Assembly: GCF_900292015.1 (NCBI RefSeq)
Contig: NZ_LR130759.1
Span: forward strand, 1,364,001-1,428,000
Direction of reading: 5' to 3'
DNA length: 64,000 nucleotides
From: Mycobacterium basiliense
Lineage (GTDB): Bacteria > Actinomycetota > Actinomycetes > Mycobacteriales > Mycobacteriaceae
In this document: positions 38,366-48,655 of the stretch, piece after piece
Layout of the letters: each line of letters opens with the position of its first letter
Position numbering within the stretch: the stretch's first letter is position 1
Notes under the pieces: generated by a model
The model's database searches: none
The model's input: only the letters and a program-made list of their open reading frames with translations
What the model was told of the DNA's origin: nothing
Translations under genes and position numbers: made by a program

Positions 38366-39580
38366 TTAGCCCAACGCCACCACCGCGTCGCCGCGTTGCT
38401 CAACCACCGTCGAACCCGAAACGACGGGGATCACGGCTGAACTGCTCGGCTGCCGCTCGACCGCGATGTAGCGTATGTTCGCGCCGTTGACCGGATCGTA
38501 GACGCCGACTGCGCCGGTGACCGGTACCAGCAGCTGACCTGCCATCAGCACGCCCGGTCCCAACGGTGCCGTCGTTTCGCCGGCGGCGATGGTGTAGCGC
38601 GGGGTCAGTTTGCCCGCATCGAAAACCATCAGTGCATCGCCGGTCCACCACGTCACCAAGTTGCCGGTCTGCGACACGACGGCCGAGGCCGGTGGCGGCT
38701 TGGGTAGCAGTGTGGTCGCCACGGTGGTGCCGGTTTCGTCGATCACCTCAATCCGAGGCTGTGGTGACGGCAAATACACCGCGGTGTTGTTGTGCGAGAC
38801 GATCAGCACGCGAGCACCCGATCCCCGGCGAACACCGGGTTCGGCCACGATTCGTTGTTCGGGTTCGTCCTCTTCCTTACCCGGGCGCAGCAGGACAAGC
38901 CGCAGATCCGCCTGGTTCGTGCAGGCCTCGAGAACCGCGACGGCCGAAGAGCTCGCGGCGGCCGACTCCAGCGTGCATCCGGAGTGCAGGCCGCGGTTTG
39001 CGGGTTTCACCCGTGCGTCCGTCTCGCCGAAGGACAACATCCGGACCATGTCGGAACGCCATAGCTCCAGCCGCGTAGTGCCGGCCGACAAGACCGTCGT
39101 GCCGTCGGAGGAAAGGCGCACCTGCGGATCGGCGTAGCTGCTACGGGCGGGCCCGCGGCGGCCGGTGGACCCGTCGATGGTGCTCACCTGACCGCATCCG
39201 CGGTCGTCTCGGTAGACCGCGACCGCGTAGCGGTAGACCCAGGTCAGCCCGCACAGATCGGTGTCGCGGGCATAGCTCCAAAGCACCTCCCCGGTGACAG
39301 GATCCCGCCCCTGCACCTGGCGTCCCTCCCCGGTAACGATGGTCCCCGCCGCCACCACCGGTACCCGGGTGGCGGGGCTGGGCGCGGTCCACAGCTGCGA
39401 AAGTGCGGCCGGGACGTCTTGGGCCAGGGTCGGGTTGGGCGCCGGAACGGCGGCGGGCCGGCTAACGGTCGCCCGTGCATCACTGGTCCACCAGATGAGC
39501 GCCGCAACCACCGCAACGACAACTACGATGGCCGCAGCGGCCAGAAGATCGCCTCTGGTGCGTCGCTCGGGTCTGACCAT
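38366..39580 (-). CDS. Membrane-anchored beta-propeller protein (Rv3212 type)
   Basis: The 404-residue protein has a short basic N-terminus, one membrane helix at about 12-32 and an extracytoplasmic domain with repeated strand patterns (GRDPVTGEVLWSYARD, VSTIDGSTGRRG, VFDAGKLTPRYTIAAG, VGVYDPVNGANIRYI) typical of PQQ-like propellers. Four Cys in the outer domain suggest disulfides. Function unknown. It follows rhlE on the same strand with 14 bases between, so it is likely cotranscribed. Confidence 0.88.
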   Translation of the reverse strand: MVRPERRTRGDLLAAAAIVVVVAVVAALIWWTSDARATVSRPAAVPAPNPTLAQDVPAALSQLWTAPSPATRVPVVAAGTIVTGEGRQVQGRDPVTGEVLWSYARDTDLCGLTWVYRYAVAVYRDDRGCGQVSTIDGSTGRRGPARSSYADPQVRLSSDGTTVLSAGTTRLELWRSDMVRMLSFGETDARVKPANRGLHSGCTLESAAASSSAVAVLEACTNQADLRLVLLRPGKEEDEPEQRIVAEPGVRRGSGARVLIVSHNNTAVYLPSPQPRIEVIDETGTTVATTLLPKPPPASAVVSQTGNLVTWWTGDALMVFDAGKLTPRYTIAAGETTAPLGPGVLMAGQLLVPVTGAVGVYDPVNGANIRYIAVERQPSSSAVIPVVSGSTVVEQRGDAVVALG

Positions 39581-39594
39581 GCGTCAGCCGAGAC

Positions 39595-41133
39595 TCAGCT
39601 GGCCGATGCGCTGGTGTTGTCTTGAACGCCCGCGGGCTGGCGACGCCGACGGCGGCGTCGCGTTGTCCCCGCGTTGCCCGATGGGGAGCTGGACCCCGAA
39701 CCCGAACCCGCTTCCGTGGCGGCCTCGGTGCTGGCCACCGGGCTGGTGGTGGGGTGCCCGATGATCGGTTTGCCGCCGCGGGTGCGCCGACGCTTGGAGC
39801 CCGAGCGCGCGCGCCCGGATTTCTCGCTTTGCTGGCCGGCTTGATCGATGGCACGCTTCTTGGCCTGCGATTTGCGGGGCGAATCAACGGCTCCGCTAGC
39901 TTCGGCAGGGATAGATAGCTCGGCGTAGAGGTGCGGCGAACTCGAGTAAGTCTCGGCCGGGTCAGGGGAGCCCAGGCCCAGCGCTTTGTCGATCATCGTC
40001 CAACGGGCCAGCTCGTCCCAGTCCACCAGGGTGACCGCGACTCCGGTGCGACCGGCCCTGCCGGTGCGCCCGATGCGGTGGACATACATCTTCTCGTCTT
40101 CGGGGCACTGGTAGTTGATGACGTGGGTGACGTCATCGATGTCAATTCCGCGCGCCGCCACATCGGTGGCGACCAGCACGTTGATGTTGCCGTTGCGGAA
40201 CGACTTGAGCGCCTTTTCGCGCGCCACCTGGCCAAGGTCGCCGTGCACCGCGCCGACCGCAAAGCCGCGCTCGTTCAACTCGTCGGCGACCTTCTGGGCG
40301 GTGCGTTTGGTGCGAGTGAAGATCATGGTCGCGCCACGCTCGCGGGCCTGTAACACCCGACTGACCAGCTCAACCTTGTCCAGCGCGTGCGCGCGGTAGA
40401 CAAACTGCTCGGTGGTGTCGTGTACGGCCAGGGAATGCGGTGCCTCAGCGCGGATGTGCGTGGGCTGGCTCATGAAGGTACGGGCCAAGGTGATGATCGG
40501 GTCCGGCATGGTTGCGGAAAAGAGCATCGACTGCCGGTCCGCGGGGATCTGTCGCAGAATGCGCTCGATGTCGGGCAAAAAGCCCAAGTCGAGCATCTCA
40601 TCCGCCTCGTCGAGCACCAGCACTGACAACCCGCCCAGCTGAAGGTGACCCTGCTGGCATAGGTCCAGTAGCCGGCCGGGGGTGCCGACGACGACGTCGA
40701 CGCCGGTGCGTAGCGCGTCGATCTGCGGTTCGTAGGCCCTGCCCCCGTAGATCGAGATCACCGACAGCGCACGCTCGCCGCCGTCCTCGGTGCTGGCGGT
40801 CAGATACTTGGCCGCCAGCGCCAGGTCCTCGGTGACCTGCAAGCACAGCTCGCGGGTGGGCACGACCACCAGTGCTCGCGGGGTGCCGGTCAGTGCTCGG
40901 ACCCCGGTTGCGGAGGTAATGCGCTGCAGTAGCGGAACGCCGAAAGCGAAGGTCTTGCCCATGCCGGTGCGGGCCTGGCCGATTAGGTCGTCACCCGCAA
41001 GCGCGAGGGGCAGGGTGAGTTCTTGGATAGCAAAGGGGCGTTCAATGCCCTTTTCGCTCAGTGCCCGCGCAATTTCGTCGCGGACTCCGATTGTGGCAAA
41101 TGTTATTTCGGTTGTGCTTTTGAGTGCGGTCAT
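39595..41133 (-). CDS. rhlE: DEAD-box RNA helicase RhlE
   Basis: ATP-dependent RNA helicase of RNA turnover and ribosome assembly; in mycobacteria RhlE associates with the RNA degradosome. The 512-residue protein has the Q motif PFAIQ, motif I ARTGMGKT at 54-61, PTRELCLQV, TPGRLLDL, DEAD, SAT, VATDVAARGIDI and HRIGRTGRAG. The C-terminal 110 residues are Lys/Arg/Ser-rich, ending with a run of Arg, and probably bind RNA. ATG 41133 is chosen; the open frame upstream is not conserved-looking. Confidence 0.95.
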   Translation of the reverse strand: MTALKSTTEITFATIGVRDEIARALSEKGIERPFAIQELTLPLALAGDDLIGQARTGMGKTFAFGVPLLQRITSATGVRALTGTPRALVVVPTRELCLQVTEDLALAAKYLTASTEDGGERALSVISIYGGRAYEPQIDALRTGVDVVVGTPGRLLDLCQQGHLQLGGLSVLVLDEADEMLDLGFLPDIERILRQIPADRQSMLFSATMPDPIITLARTFMSQPTHIRAEAPHSLAVHDTTEQFVYRAHALDKVELVSRVLQARERGATMIFTRTKRTAQKVADELNERGFAVGAVHGDLGQVAREKALKSFRNGNINVLVATDVAARGIDIDDVTHVINYQCPEDEKMYVHRIGRTGRAGRTGVAVTLVDWDELARWTMIDKALGLGSPDPAETYSSSPHLYAELSIPAEASGAVDSPRKSQAKKRAIDQAGQQSEKSGRARSGSKRRRTRGGKPIIGHPTTSPVASTEAATEAGSGSGSSSPSGNAGTTRRRRRRRQPAGVQDNTSASAS

Positions 41134-41393
41134 ACGCGGGTGAAGGGCCTTTCGGTGACGGTATCGGTCGGTTTGGTGTCGTGTTTCTCTGTCGCAGTTC
41201 ACGCGCACACGAGTTCCGACTCCGATACTTCGCCGAGCGGCCGGCCCACCGCTCCATTGGGCGGGGCCAGCTACGTGCACGCACATTTCCCGGCAGCGGC
41301 AGCACAGAGATACGGCCACTACCAAATGACCATGATACCCGGTCCTCCAGCGGCCACCCGCTTGGAACCGTCCCCGGCGACTAGAGTGTTGCC

Positions 41394-42089
41394 ATGACTT
41401 CGCCCTCATCCGCCGACCAGGTGGCCGATCCGACCAGGCCACAGCTGTCAGCGGATCATCCAGGCGTCAACGAATTGTTCGCGTTGTTGGCCTACGGCGA
41501 AGTGGCGGCCTTCTACCGGCTGACCGACGAGGCGCGGATGGCGCCCAATCTGGCGGGGCGCATCTCGATGGCCAGCATTGCGGCCGCCGAGATGGGCCAC
41601 TACGAGCTGCTGAGAGACGCCCTGGAAAGTCGCGGTGTGGACGTGGTTCCGGCGATGGCGAAATACGTGTCGCCGCTGGAGAACTATCACCGGCTCACCA
41701 CGCCGAGTACCTGGTTGGAGGCCTTGGTCAAGACCTACGTAGGGGACGCGCTGGCGGCGGACTTGTATCTGGAGATCGCCGGCGGGCTACCCGACGAGGT
41801 GGCCGGCGTGGTGCGGGCCGCGTTGGCAGAGACCGGGCACTCCCAATTTGTCGTCGCCGAGGTGCGCGCCGCGGTGACCGCCAGCGGCAAACAGCGCAGC
41901 CGACTGGCGTTGTGGTCTCGTCGGCTACTGGGTGAAGCCATCACGCAGGCCCAATTCGTGCTGGCCGACCACGATGAGCTGGTCGACCTGGTGGTTTCGG
42001 GTACCGGTGGCCTGGGCCAGCTGAGCTCGTTCTTCGATCGGCTGCAGCAGACGCACGATCAACGGATGCGCGAACTGGGACTTAGCTGA
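41394..42089 (+). CDS. Ferritin-like (MiaE-type) protein
   Basis: The 231-residue helical protein shows paired diiron-type ligands: Glu in YGEVAAFYRL, ExxH in AAEMGHYELL, Glu in DLYLEIAGGLP and ExxH in LAETGHSQFV. This fits the ferritin-like/MiaE fold, in which a diiron centre hydroxylates a tRNA base in MiaE; substrate here unknown. Matches Rv3210c. It is convergent with the MmpS-like gene with a 12-base gap. A 260-base gap separates it from the divergent rhlE. Confidence 0.85.
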   Translation: MTSPSSADQVADPTRPQLSADHPGVNELFALLAYGEVAAFYRLTDEARMAPNLAGRISMASIAAAEMGHYELLRDALESRGVDVVPAMAKYVSPLENYHRLTTPSTWLEALVKTYVGDALAADLYLEIAGGLPDEVAGVVRAALAETGHSQFVVAEVRAAVTASGKQRSRLALWSRRLLGEAITQAQFVLADHDELVDLVVSGTGGLGQLSSFFDRLQQTHDQRMRELGLS

Positions 42090-42101
42090 TCGCCGATCGG
42101 T

Positions 42102-42719
42102 CTAGCGAGTGCACGTCGCGATGATCGAGTTGTTGGCCGAAGCGACCACCAGCTGCCCCTGGGCGTTGAGAACCCCGCAGTTCAGACGGCTGTAGATGCT
42201 GGTCGCAACGACCGACTCGGTCTGCACGCCGGGATTCAAGACCACCATCTTCGTCCACGGCAAGGCCACGTTGAACTCGGTGACCGGGAAGCCCCGGGCG
42301 TCGGTGTAGACCACGTTCACTATGTCGAGGAGCTGTTTGGACCCGGTCACGCTGTAGAAAACCGTCCGCGGACTGAGCGCGGCCGACGGGGGTGGGTTGG
42401 CTCGCGGCGGCGCGGCGGCGGGGGGCGGTATTGGTGCGGAGCTTGGCGGTGTCACCGTGGTCACGGTTTCCCGCGGGAGTTGGGGCTGCGACGTGGTGGG
42501 CCTGGTGCTGGGCGCGCTGCTGGTTGTGGTCCTGGGCGGGGCGGTGGCGTGCGGCGTGGTAGAGATCACCGTGCGCGGTGCGGGTGGTCCGACTGTGGCC
42601 TTGGTGGTCGCACTGTCGCCGCTGTTGATGATGACCGCGGTCGCGACGGCGCCCAGAGCAAGCACCGCGCCAAGAATTGCGACGACGGGGCGCCACCGAC
42701 GGTCGGCAGGCCAAGCCAA
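42102..42719 (-). CDS. MmpS-like membrane-anchored Thr/Pro-rich protein (start uncertain)
   Basis: The protein has a membrane helix (VVAILGAVLALGAVATAVII), a long Thr/Pro/Ala-rich linker (about residues 40-110) and a C-terminal MmpS-type beta domain: VFYSVTGSKQLLDIVNVVY, LPWTKMVVLNPGVQ, SRLNCGVL, NNSIIATCTR, with two Cys likely bonded. TTG 42719 is the first legal start, but the frame continues upstream with coding-like acidic sequence (YDNFRDVQDYPDDEGYDDG) that contains no ATG, GTG or TTG, so the true N-terminus is unclear. Matches Rv3209. Confidence 0.8.
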   Translation of the reverse strand: MAWPADRRWRPVVAILGAVLALGAVATAVIINSGDSATTKATVGPPAPRTVISTTPHATAPPRTTTSSAPSTRPTTSQPQLPRETVTTVTPPSSAPIPPPAAAPPRANPPPSAALSPRTVFYSVTGSKQLLDIVNVVYTDARGFPVTEFNVALPWTKMVVLNPGVQTESVVATSIYSRLNCGVLNAQGQLVVASANNSIIATCTR

Positions 42720-43039
42720 CTCCTCGTAGCCGCCGTAGTCGGCTCCGTCGTCGTAACCTTCGTCGTCCGGATAGTCCTGGACGTCGCGAAAGTTGTCGTA
42801 GAGGGTGTGAGTCGTGTTGCTGATGAGGCCGATGGTATCGACGCATCGAGGAGCGGTCAGGGGTCGTGTGGCGTGTCGGGCCAGGTTAAACCTAATCGTG
42901 ATGAACGGCCGGGCCCGGTTTCGCTTACCGTGAACAGCCGATTGGGGCCACGCGGCCTATGTGCGTCGGGGTGCGCCAGGCGCGTCTACTAGCCTGCTGC
43001 TCAAGCGCCAGCGATGGAATACCAACGGAAGGGGCCCTC
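42720..43039. other. Divergent intergenic region, MmpS-like gene and TB9.4
   Basis: A 320-base region. The 105 bases next to 42719 look like an N-terminal extension of the minus-strand gene, back to an ATC codon at 42822-42824. The remainder should hold divergent promoters; no confident hexamers, operators or terminators were seen. GGAAGGGG before 43040 is the TB9.4 ribosome-binding site. Confidence 0.4.
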
Positions 43040-43968
<929 letters not shown>

Positions 43969-44170
43969 TCAATCTGCTTGTCGGCCACTTGCCATCCCCG
44001 CGGCCTTACCGTTTGTCGCAACGACATTACTACCCGCGCCGCTGTGCCGACTCGAACTCACCCGATCGGTGCCGCCGCCGCGCCGATACGGTGCCGATCG
44101 GTCGTGGTCGGACGGCACATTCGGGCGCGCCAGGACTGGTACTGCGGGCCGACTGTGCCATCCTGGGGAA

Positions 44171-45196
44171 ATGACTTCGCCACCCCCACTGCACGGCGCA
44201 GGTCGAGTACCTGTGCTACGTGATGAGTGGCGTGAACCGTTACGGGCCCAGCGGGACCCCCTCGGCCAGGGTGCTGGACGTGTCCGGGTAGATCGCGAGC
44301 GGCCCCGCCAATGGCGCAAGCAGACGTGGGTGGGACGGTTCGTGTCGACCTACGGGTGGCGTGCGTATGCGCTGCCGGTGCTGTTGGTGCTCACCGTGGT
44401 GGTGGTGTATCAGACCGTGACCGGAACCGCGGCGCCGAAGCCGGCGGCGGCCGAGACCGTTCATGAACCGCCATCGATCGGGTCGGTTGGCACGGCGATC
44501 ATCGACACCCCGCCGCGCGGTTTGGCCGCGTTCGACGCGAACCTGCCAGCCGGCACACTTCCCGATGGTGGCCCCTTTACCCAGGGGGGAGACAAGTCCT
44601 GGCGGGTGGTTCCGGGTACGACGCCGCAGGTGGGCCAGGGTACGGCCAAGGTGTTCAGGTACTCCGTCGAGATCGAGAACGGGCTCGATCCGACAATGTA
44701 CGGCGGCGACGACGCCTTCGCGCAGATGGTCGACCAGACGTTGGCCAATCCCAAGGGCTGGACCCACAATCCGCAATTTGCGTTCATCCGGGTCGATACC
44801 GGAAAGCCCGACTTCCGTGTTTCGCTGGTGTCGCCGCTGACGGTGCGGGAAGGGTGTGGCTACGAATTCCGGCTGGAGACGTCCTGCTACAACCCGTCGT
44901 TCGGTGCCAATCGGGAAGCAAGAGTTTTCATCAACGAAGCACGCTGGGTGCGTGGAGCGGTGCCGTTCGAAGGCGATATCGGCTCGTATCGGCAGTATGT
45001 GATTAATCACGAGGTTGGTCATGCCATCGGGTATCTGCGTCACGAAGCGTGCGACAAACAGGGCGGCCTGGCGCCGGTGATGATGCAACAAACGTTTTCC
45101 ACGTCTAACGACGACGCGGCCCAATTTGACCCCGACTTTGTCAAGGCGGACGGCAAGACTTGCCGTTTTAATCCGTGGCCATACCCAATCGCTTAG
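44171..45196 (+). CDS. Membrane-anchored DUF3152 putative metalloprotease
   Basis: The 341-residue protein has a hydrophilic N-terminal tail, one membrane helix at about 66-84 (ALPVLLVLTVVVVYQ) and an outer domain with the zinc-protease-like motif HEVGHAIGYLRH (H280, E281, H284, H291). Spacing resembles, but is one residue longer than, the metzincin HExxHxxGxxH. Two Cys near VREGCGYEFRLETSC could bond. ATG 44171 follows GGGGA. Matches Rv3207c. Protease activity is inferred from the motif only. The stop codon lies inside a tandem repeat. Confidence 0.9.
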   Translation: MTSPPPLHGAGRVPVLRDEWREPLRAQRDPLGQGAGRVRVDRERPRQWRKQTWVGRFVSTYGWRAYALPVLLVLTVVVVYQTVTGTAAPKPAAAETVHEPPSIGSVGTAIIDTPPRGLAAFDANLPAGTLPDGGPFTQGGDKSWRVVPGTTPQVGQGTAKVFRYSVEIENGLDPTMYGGDDAFAQMVDQTLANPKGWTHNPQFAFIRVDTGKPDFRVSLVSPLTVREGCGYEFRLETSCYNPSFGANREARVFINEARWVRGAVPFEGDIGSYRQYVINHEVGHAIGYLRHEACDKQGGLAPVMMQQTFSTSNDDAAQFDPDFVKADGKTCRFNPWPYPIA

Positions 45197-45303
45197 CCCG
45201 GCGACGATGCACGCCGCATTTGCGGCGTGCTGAGGAGGCGGGCAATTGGGTCTAGCCCGGCGACGATGCACGCCGCATTTGCGGCGTGCTGAGGAGGCGG
45301 GCA
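45194..45303 (+). repeat. 59-bp tandem interspersed repeat spanning a stop codon
   Basis: Blocks 45194-45244 and 45253-45303 are identical over 51 bases; the period is 59. The first block starts at the TAG of the upstream gene. Each carries GCGACGATGC, a perfect eight-bp hairpin ACGCCGCA/TGCGGCGT, then TGAGGAGGCGGG. The intervening CAATTGGG links it to the repeat at 34516. It sits just upstream of moeZ. Confidence 0.88.
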
Positions 45304-45422
45304 GGAACGTGCTGGCCGTTGAAATCCGGCGCAGATCATTGCCGTCGATCCCCGCAACTGCTGTGATGGTTGTGAAGGACATGCATCGACGTCAAATTCG
45401 AAGCTGACCGAGGAGATGTTCG

Positions 45423-46601
45423 GTGTCGACATCGCTTCCGCCGTTGGTTGAGCCTGCGGCAACGCTGAGCCGCGAAGAGGTGGCGCGCTACAGTCGCCAC
45501 CTGATCATTCCCGACCTGGGTGTCGACGGGCAGAAGAGACTCAAGAACGCGCGTGTGTTGGTAATCGGTGCCGGGGGTCTTGGGGCCCCGACCCTGTTGT
45601 ACCTGGCGGCCGCGGGGGTGGGCACCATCGGCATCGTCGACTTCGACGTCGTCGACGAGTCGAATCTGCAGCGCCAAATCATCCACGGGGTGGCTGACGT
45701 TGGGCGGTCCAAGGCTCAATCGGCGCGCGACTCGATTGAAGCCATCAACCCGCTGATTGACGTTCGGTTGCACGAGGTCAGACTGCAACCCGACAACGCC
45801 ATCGAGCTGTTCAGGCAATACGACCTCATCGTGGACGGCACCGACAACTTTGCCACCAGGTATCTGGTCAACGATGCCGCGGTACTGGCCCGCAAGCCCT
45901 ATGTGTGGGGCTCCATCTTCCGCTTCGAGGGCCAGGTATCGGTGTTCTGGGAGGACGCCCCGGGCGGGGTAGGCCTGAATTATCGCGACCTGTACCCCGA
46001 ACCGCCGCCTCCCGGCTTGGTGCCGTCCTGTGCCGAAGGCGGTGTGCTGGGCATTATCTGTGCGTCCGTCGCGTCGGTCATGGGCACCGAGGCGATCAAG
46101 TTGATCACTGGGCTGGGTGAACCGCTGCTGGGTCGATTGATGTTGTACGACGCGCTGGAGATGACCTATCGCACGATCAGGATTCGTAAAGACCCGTCGA
46201 CGCCGAAGATCACCCAGCTGATCGACTACGAGCAGTTCTGCGGCGTGGCATCGGCTGCTGCGGCCGAGGCGGCCAGTGGCTCGACCATCACCCCGCAGGA
46301 GCTGCGTGAGCTGATGGACTCCGGCAAGAAACTGGCGTTGATCGACGTTCGCGAGCCCGTGGAGTGGGAGATTGTGCACATCGATGGTGCCCAACTGATC
46401 CCGCAGTCGTTGATCAACTCCGGTGAGGGTCTGGCCAGGCTGCCGCAGGACCGCAAACCGGTGCTTTACTGCAAGACCGGTGTGCGTTCCGCCGAGGCGT
46501 TGGCGGTGTTGAAGAAGGCCGGTTTCGCCGACGCTGTCCACTTACAGGGCGGGATCGTGGCCTGGGCCAAGCAGATGCAGCCCGGCATGGTGATGTACTA
46601 A
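45423..46601 (+). CDS. moeZ: Adenylyltransferase/sulfurtransferase MoeZ
   Basis: Adenylates and then thiolates the C-terminus of sulfur-carrier proteins (CysO, MoaD-type) for cysteine and molybdopterin synthesis. The 392-residue protein has an E1-like domain with GAGGLGAP at 49-56, ARYSRHLIIPDLG, NLQRQIIHG and SCAEGG, then a C-terminal rhodanese domain (about 285-392) with the active loop YCKTGVRS (Cys350). GTG 45423 has GAGGAG upstream. Annotated moeB1 (Rv3206c) in M. tuberculosis. Confidence 0.95.
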   Translation: MSTSLPPLVEPAATLSREEVARYSRHLIIPDLGVDGQKRLKNARVLVIGAGGLGAPTLLYLAAAGVGTIGIVDFDVVDESNLQRQIIHGVADVGRSKAQSARDSIEAINPLIDVRLHEVRLQPDNAIELFRQYDLIVDGTDNFATRYLVNDAAVLARKPYVWGSIFRFEGQVSVFWEDAPGGVGLNYRDLYPEPPPPGLVPSCAEGGVLGIICASVASVMGTEAIKLITGLGEPLLGRLMLYDALEMTYRTIRIRKDPSTPKITQLIDYEQFCGVASAAAAEAASGSTITPQELRELMDSGKKLALIDVREPVEWEIVHIDGAQLIPQSLINSGEGLARLPQDRKPVLYCKTGVRSAEALAVLKKAGFADAVHLQGGIVAWAKQMQPGMVMY

Positions 46602-46627
46602 GCCGGATACGGGCCCTGGTAGCCCAG

Positions 46628-47506
46628 ATGGCCTCCACTAGGCTGACTCGTGTGAGTGTCGAGCCGCCGCCCGAGCACGTGTTGGCGGCATTTGGTTTGA
46701 CCGGTGTGCAGCCCGCCTCGTTGGGGTCCAGCTGGGAAGGCGGATGGCGTTGCGGCGAAGTTGTGTTGTCGATGGCAGCCGACAACGCCCGCGCGGCCTG
46801 GTCGGCCCGGGTCCGCGAGACCTTGTTTGTCGACGGGGTGCGCTTGGCCCGGCCGGTCCGCTCGACCGACGGAAGGTACGTGGTTTCCGGCTGGCGGGCA
46901 GACACATTCGTAGCTGGCACCCCGGAGCCCCGGCACGATGAGGTTGTCTCGGCGGCGGTTCGGCTGCACGAGGCCACCAACAAGTTGGAGCGGCCGCGAT
47001 TCCTGACTCAGGGTCCTGCCACGCCGTGGGCGGATGTCGACGTCTTCATTGCTGCCGACCGCGCAGCGTGGGAGGAACGCCCACTGCAGTCGATTCCACC
47101 GGGGGCGCGTTCGGCCCCCGCGACCGTGGACGCTGAGCACTCCGCTGAGCTCGTCAATCAGCTGGCAACGCTGCGCAAGCCAACCCGGAGCCCTAACCAG
47201 GTGGTGCATGGAGATCTCTATGGCACTGTGCTTTTCATTGGCACGGCTGCGCCAGGGATCACCGACATTACGCCATATTGGCGGCCCGCTTCCTGGGCGG
47301 CTGGGGTGGCGGTAGTCGACGCGTTGTCCTGGGGAGACGCCGACGACGGACTCGTCGAGCGGTGGAGCGCGCTCCCCGAATGGCCACAAATGTTGTTGCG
47401 TGCCTTAATCTTTCGGTTATCGGTGCATGTTCTGCATCCACGTTCTTCGGCCGAGGCGTTTCCGGGTCTGGCCCGTACCGCGGCGTTGGTCCGGTTGATC
47501 CTTTAA
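46628..47506 (+). CDS. Conserved actinobacterial protein, TIGR02569/APH-like
   Basis: The 292-residue protein resembles a degenerate aminoglycoside-phosphotransferase fold: the loop VVHGDLYGTVLF corresponds to the HGDxxxxN catalytic loop of APH kinases, with the Asn replaced. Family members are restricted to Actinobacteria; function unknown. The position beside moeZ is conserved (Rv3205c). ATG 46628 gives the family length; GTG 46652 is an alternative. It overlaps the convergent ATL gene by four bases. Confidence 0.87.
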   Translation: MASTRLTRVSVEPPPEHVLAAFGLTGVQPASLGSSWEGGWRCGEVVLSMAADNARAAWSARVRETLFVDGVRLARPVRSTDGRYVVSGWRADTFVAGTPEPRHDEVVSAAVRLHEATNKLERPRFLTQGPATPWADVDVFIAADRAAWEERPLQSIPPGARSAPATVDAEHSAELVNQLATLRKPTRSPNQVVHGDLYGTVLFIGTAAPGITDITPYWRPASWAAGVAVVDALSWGDADDGLVERWSALPEWPQMLLRALIFRLSVHVLHPRSSAEAFPGLARTAALVRLIL

Positions 47507-47811
47507 GCACCTGGCGGGAATTGGTAGCGCACCCGCGCGAGTGCGATTTTGCCGTCGATGCTGAGTATTCCTTCGGCTCGCAGCAGTTCCAACTGCCGCG
47601 TGGTGAGGTGTCGAGCTGGGCGGCCGGACGCAGTGATCACCCGGTGCCAAGGCAGATCCATTGAGTCGGTCCGCATGATCCAGCCGACTATGCGTGGACT
47701 GGAAAGACCTGCGACAGAAGCGATATCACCGTATGTAGCGACTCGTCCCGATGGAATCGCGGCGACCAGTGAGCGCACCCGCTCGACCTGGTCGTCGGTG
47801 ACCGGCGCCAT
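47503..47811 (-). CDS. Alkyltransferase-like (ATL) DNA repair protein
   Basis: The 102-residue protein is an MGMT DNA-binding domain with VAAIPSGRVATYGDIA, SPRIVGWIM and DLPWHRVITASGR. The MGMT nucleophile motif PCHR is PWHR, so it cannot dealkylate. ATL proteins bind O6-alkylguanine and hand the lesion to nucleotide excision repair. Matches Rv3204. It is separated by two bases from lipV, probably in the same transcript. Confidence 0.92.
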   Translation of the reverse strand: MAPVTDDQVERVRSLVAAIPSGRVATYGDIASVAGLSSPRIVGWIMRTDSMDLPWHRVITASGRPARHLTTRQLELLRAEGILSIDGKIALARVRYQFPPGA

Positions 47812-47813
47812 GG

Positions 47814-48599
47814 TCAGGACCTATTGAGGTGTGCGCGGATCAATGCGGCAACCTCGGTGGGCTTTGCCTGGGGCACCATGTGTCCACACTCGAAGTCCCG
47901 AAGATCAAACTCGGTTCCCAGGCGTTCTCGCAGTGCTGCGATGAGTTCGTCGCTGACATACTGCGGATCGGCGTGCACCGCCCGCACCAGTGTGGTCCGG
48001 GTTCCCGCCGGGGGTAGCACGATATCGCGCGCCAATTCGCTCCAATAGCACACCATTGCCGGCAGGCTTATCCGCCAGCCATAGCGTCCGTTCGGCAATT
48101 CGATGAGATGTTCCTCGAGTTCGGTGTCGAGCACGGTGGGATCCACATCGGCCCAGGCGCCCGTTGCCTTCTCCGCCCGCGCCTCGCTGGGGTCCGGGTA
48201 ATCGGGAAACGCCACCATCGCATCGACCACTTCGCGCACTCGCGCGCCATCCAAGCCGACCGCCGGATCGAGCAGTATCAGGGCGCCTACCAAGTCTGGA
48301 CGACGGGCGGCCAGATGCAGTGCGATAGCGCCTCCGAAAGAGTGTCCAACCACCACCACCGGCCCGTTCGATTGGTGATCGAGAAATGCGGCCAGCGCGG
48401 AAACATTGGCGTCGATGGACCACGGCGCGGCCCACGATGATCTGCCGTGGCCCAGCAGATCGGGCGCGGCGATGCTTACCTCGGGCAAGTGGCCGGACAA
48501 GAATTCCCACGCCTGCCCGTGTTCGGTCACTCCGTGGATGGTCAGTACCTGCGCCGGGCCGGCCGGACCATAGGCATGCACGTTGAGGTCGGGTGTCAC
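47814..48599 (-). CDS. lipV: Alpha/beta-hydrolase lipase LipV
   Basis: The 261-residue alpha/beta hydrolase has the oxyanion loop TIHGVTEHG, nucleophile elbow VGHSFGG (S87) and catalytic His in CGHMVP (H240). It is a lipase/esterase family member; in M. tuberculosis LipV (Rv3203) hydrolyses short-chain esters. No signal peptide is seen. ATG 48599. Upstream lies the small acidic gene on the same strand, 56 bases away. Confidence 0.92.
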   Translation of the reverse strand: MTPDLNVHAYGPAGPAQVLTIHGVTEHGQAWEFLSGHLPEVSIAAPDLLGHGRSSWAAPWSIDANVSALAAFLDHQSNGPVVVVGHSFGGAIALHLAARRPDLVGALILLDPAVGLDGARVREVVDAMVAFPDYPDPSEARAEKATGAWADVDPTVLDTELEEHLIELPNGRYGWRISLPAMVCYWSELARDIVLPPAGTRTTLVRAVHADPQYVSDELIAALRERLGTEFDLRDFECGHMVPQAKPTEVAALIRAHLNRS

Positions 48600-48655
48600 G
48601 TGTCGATGGTGCCAGGTCGAGCCGCGACCGGCCGTTCAGGTCGGGGTGAGGGCGA

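Noticed and set aside
45194..45303. Possible CRISPR or transposon ends at the short intergenic repeats
   Set aside because: Only two units per locus, no spacer diversity, no cas gene, no transposase and no target-site duplication seen.
45336..46541. 401-codon minus-strand frame opposite moeZ, and a similar 380-codon frame opposite the DUF3152 gene
   Set aside because: Both are shadows of clear plus-strand genes; their translations are His/Arg/Gln-rich without motifs.
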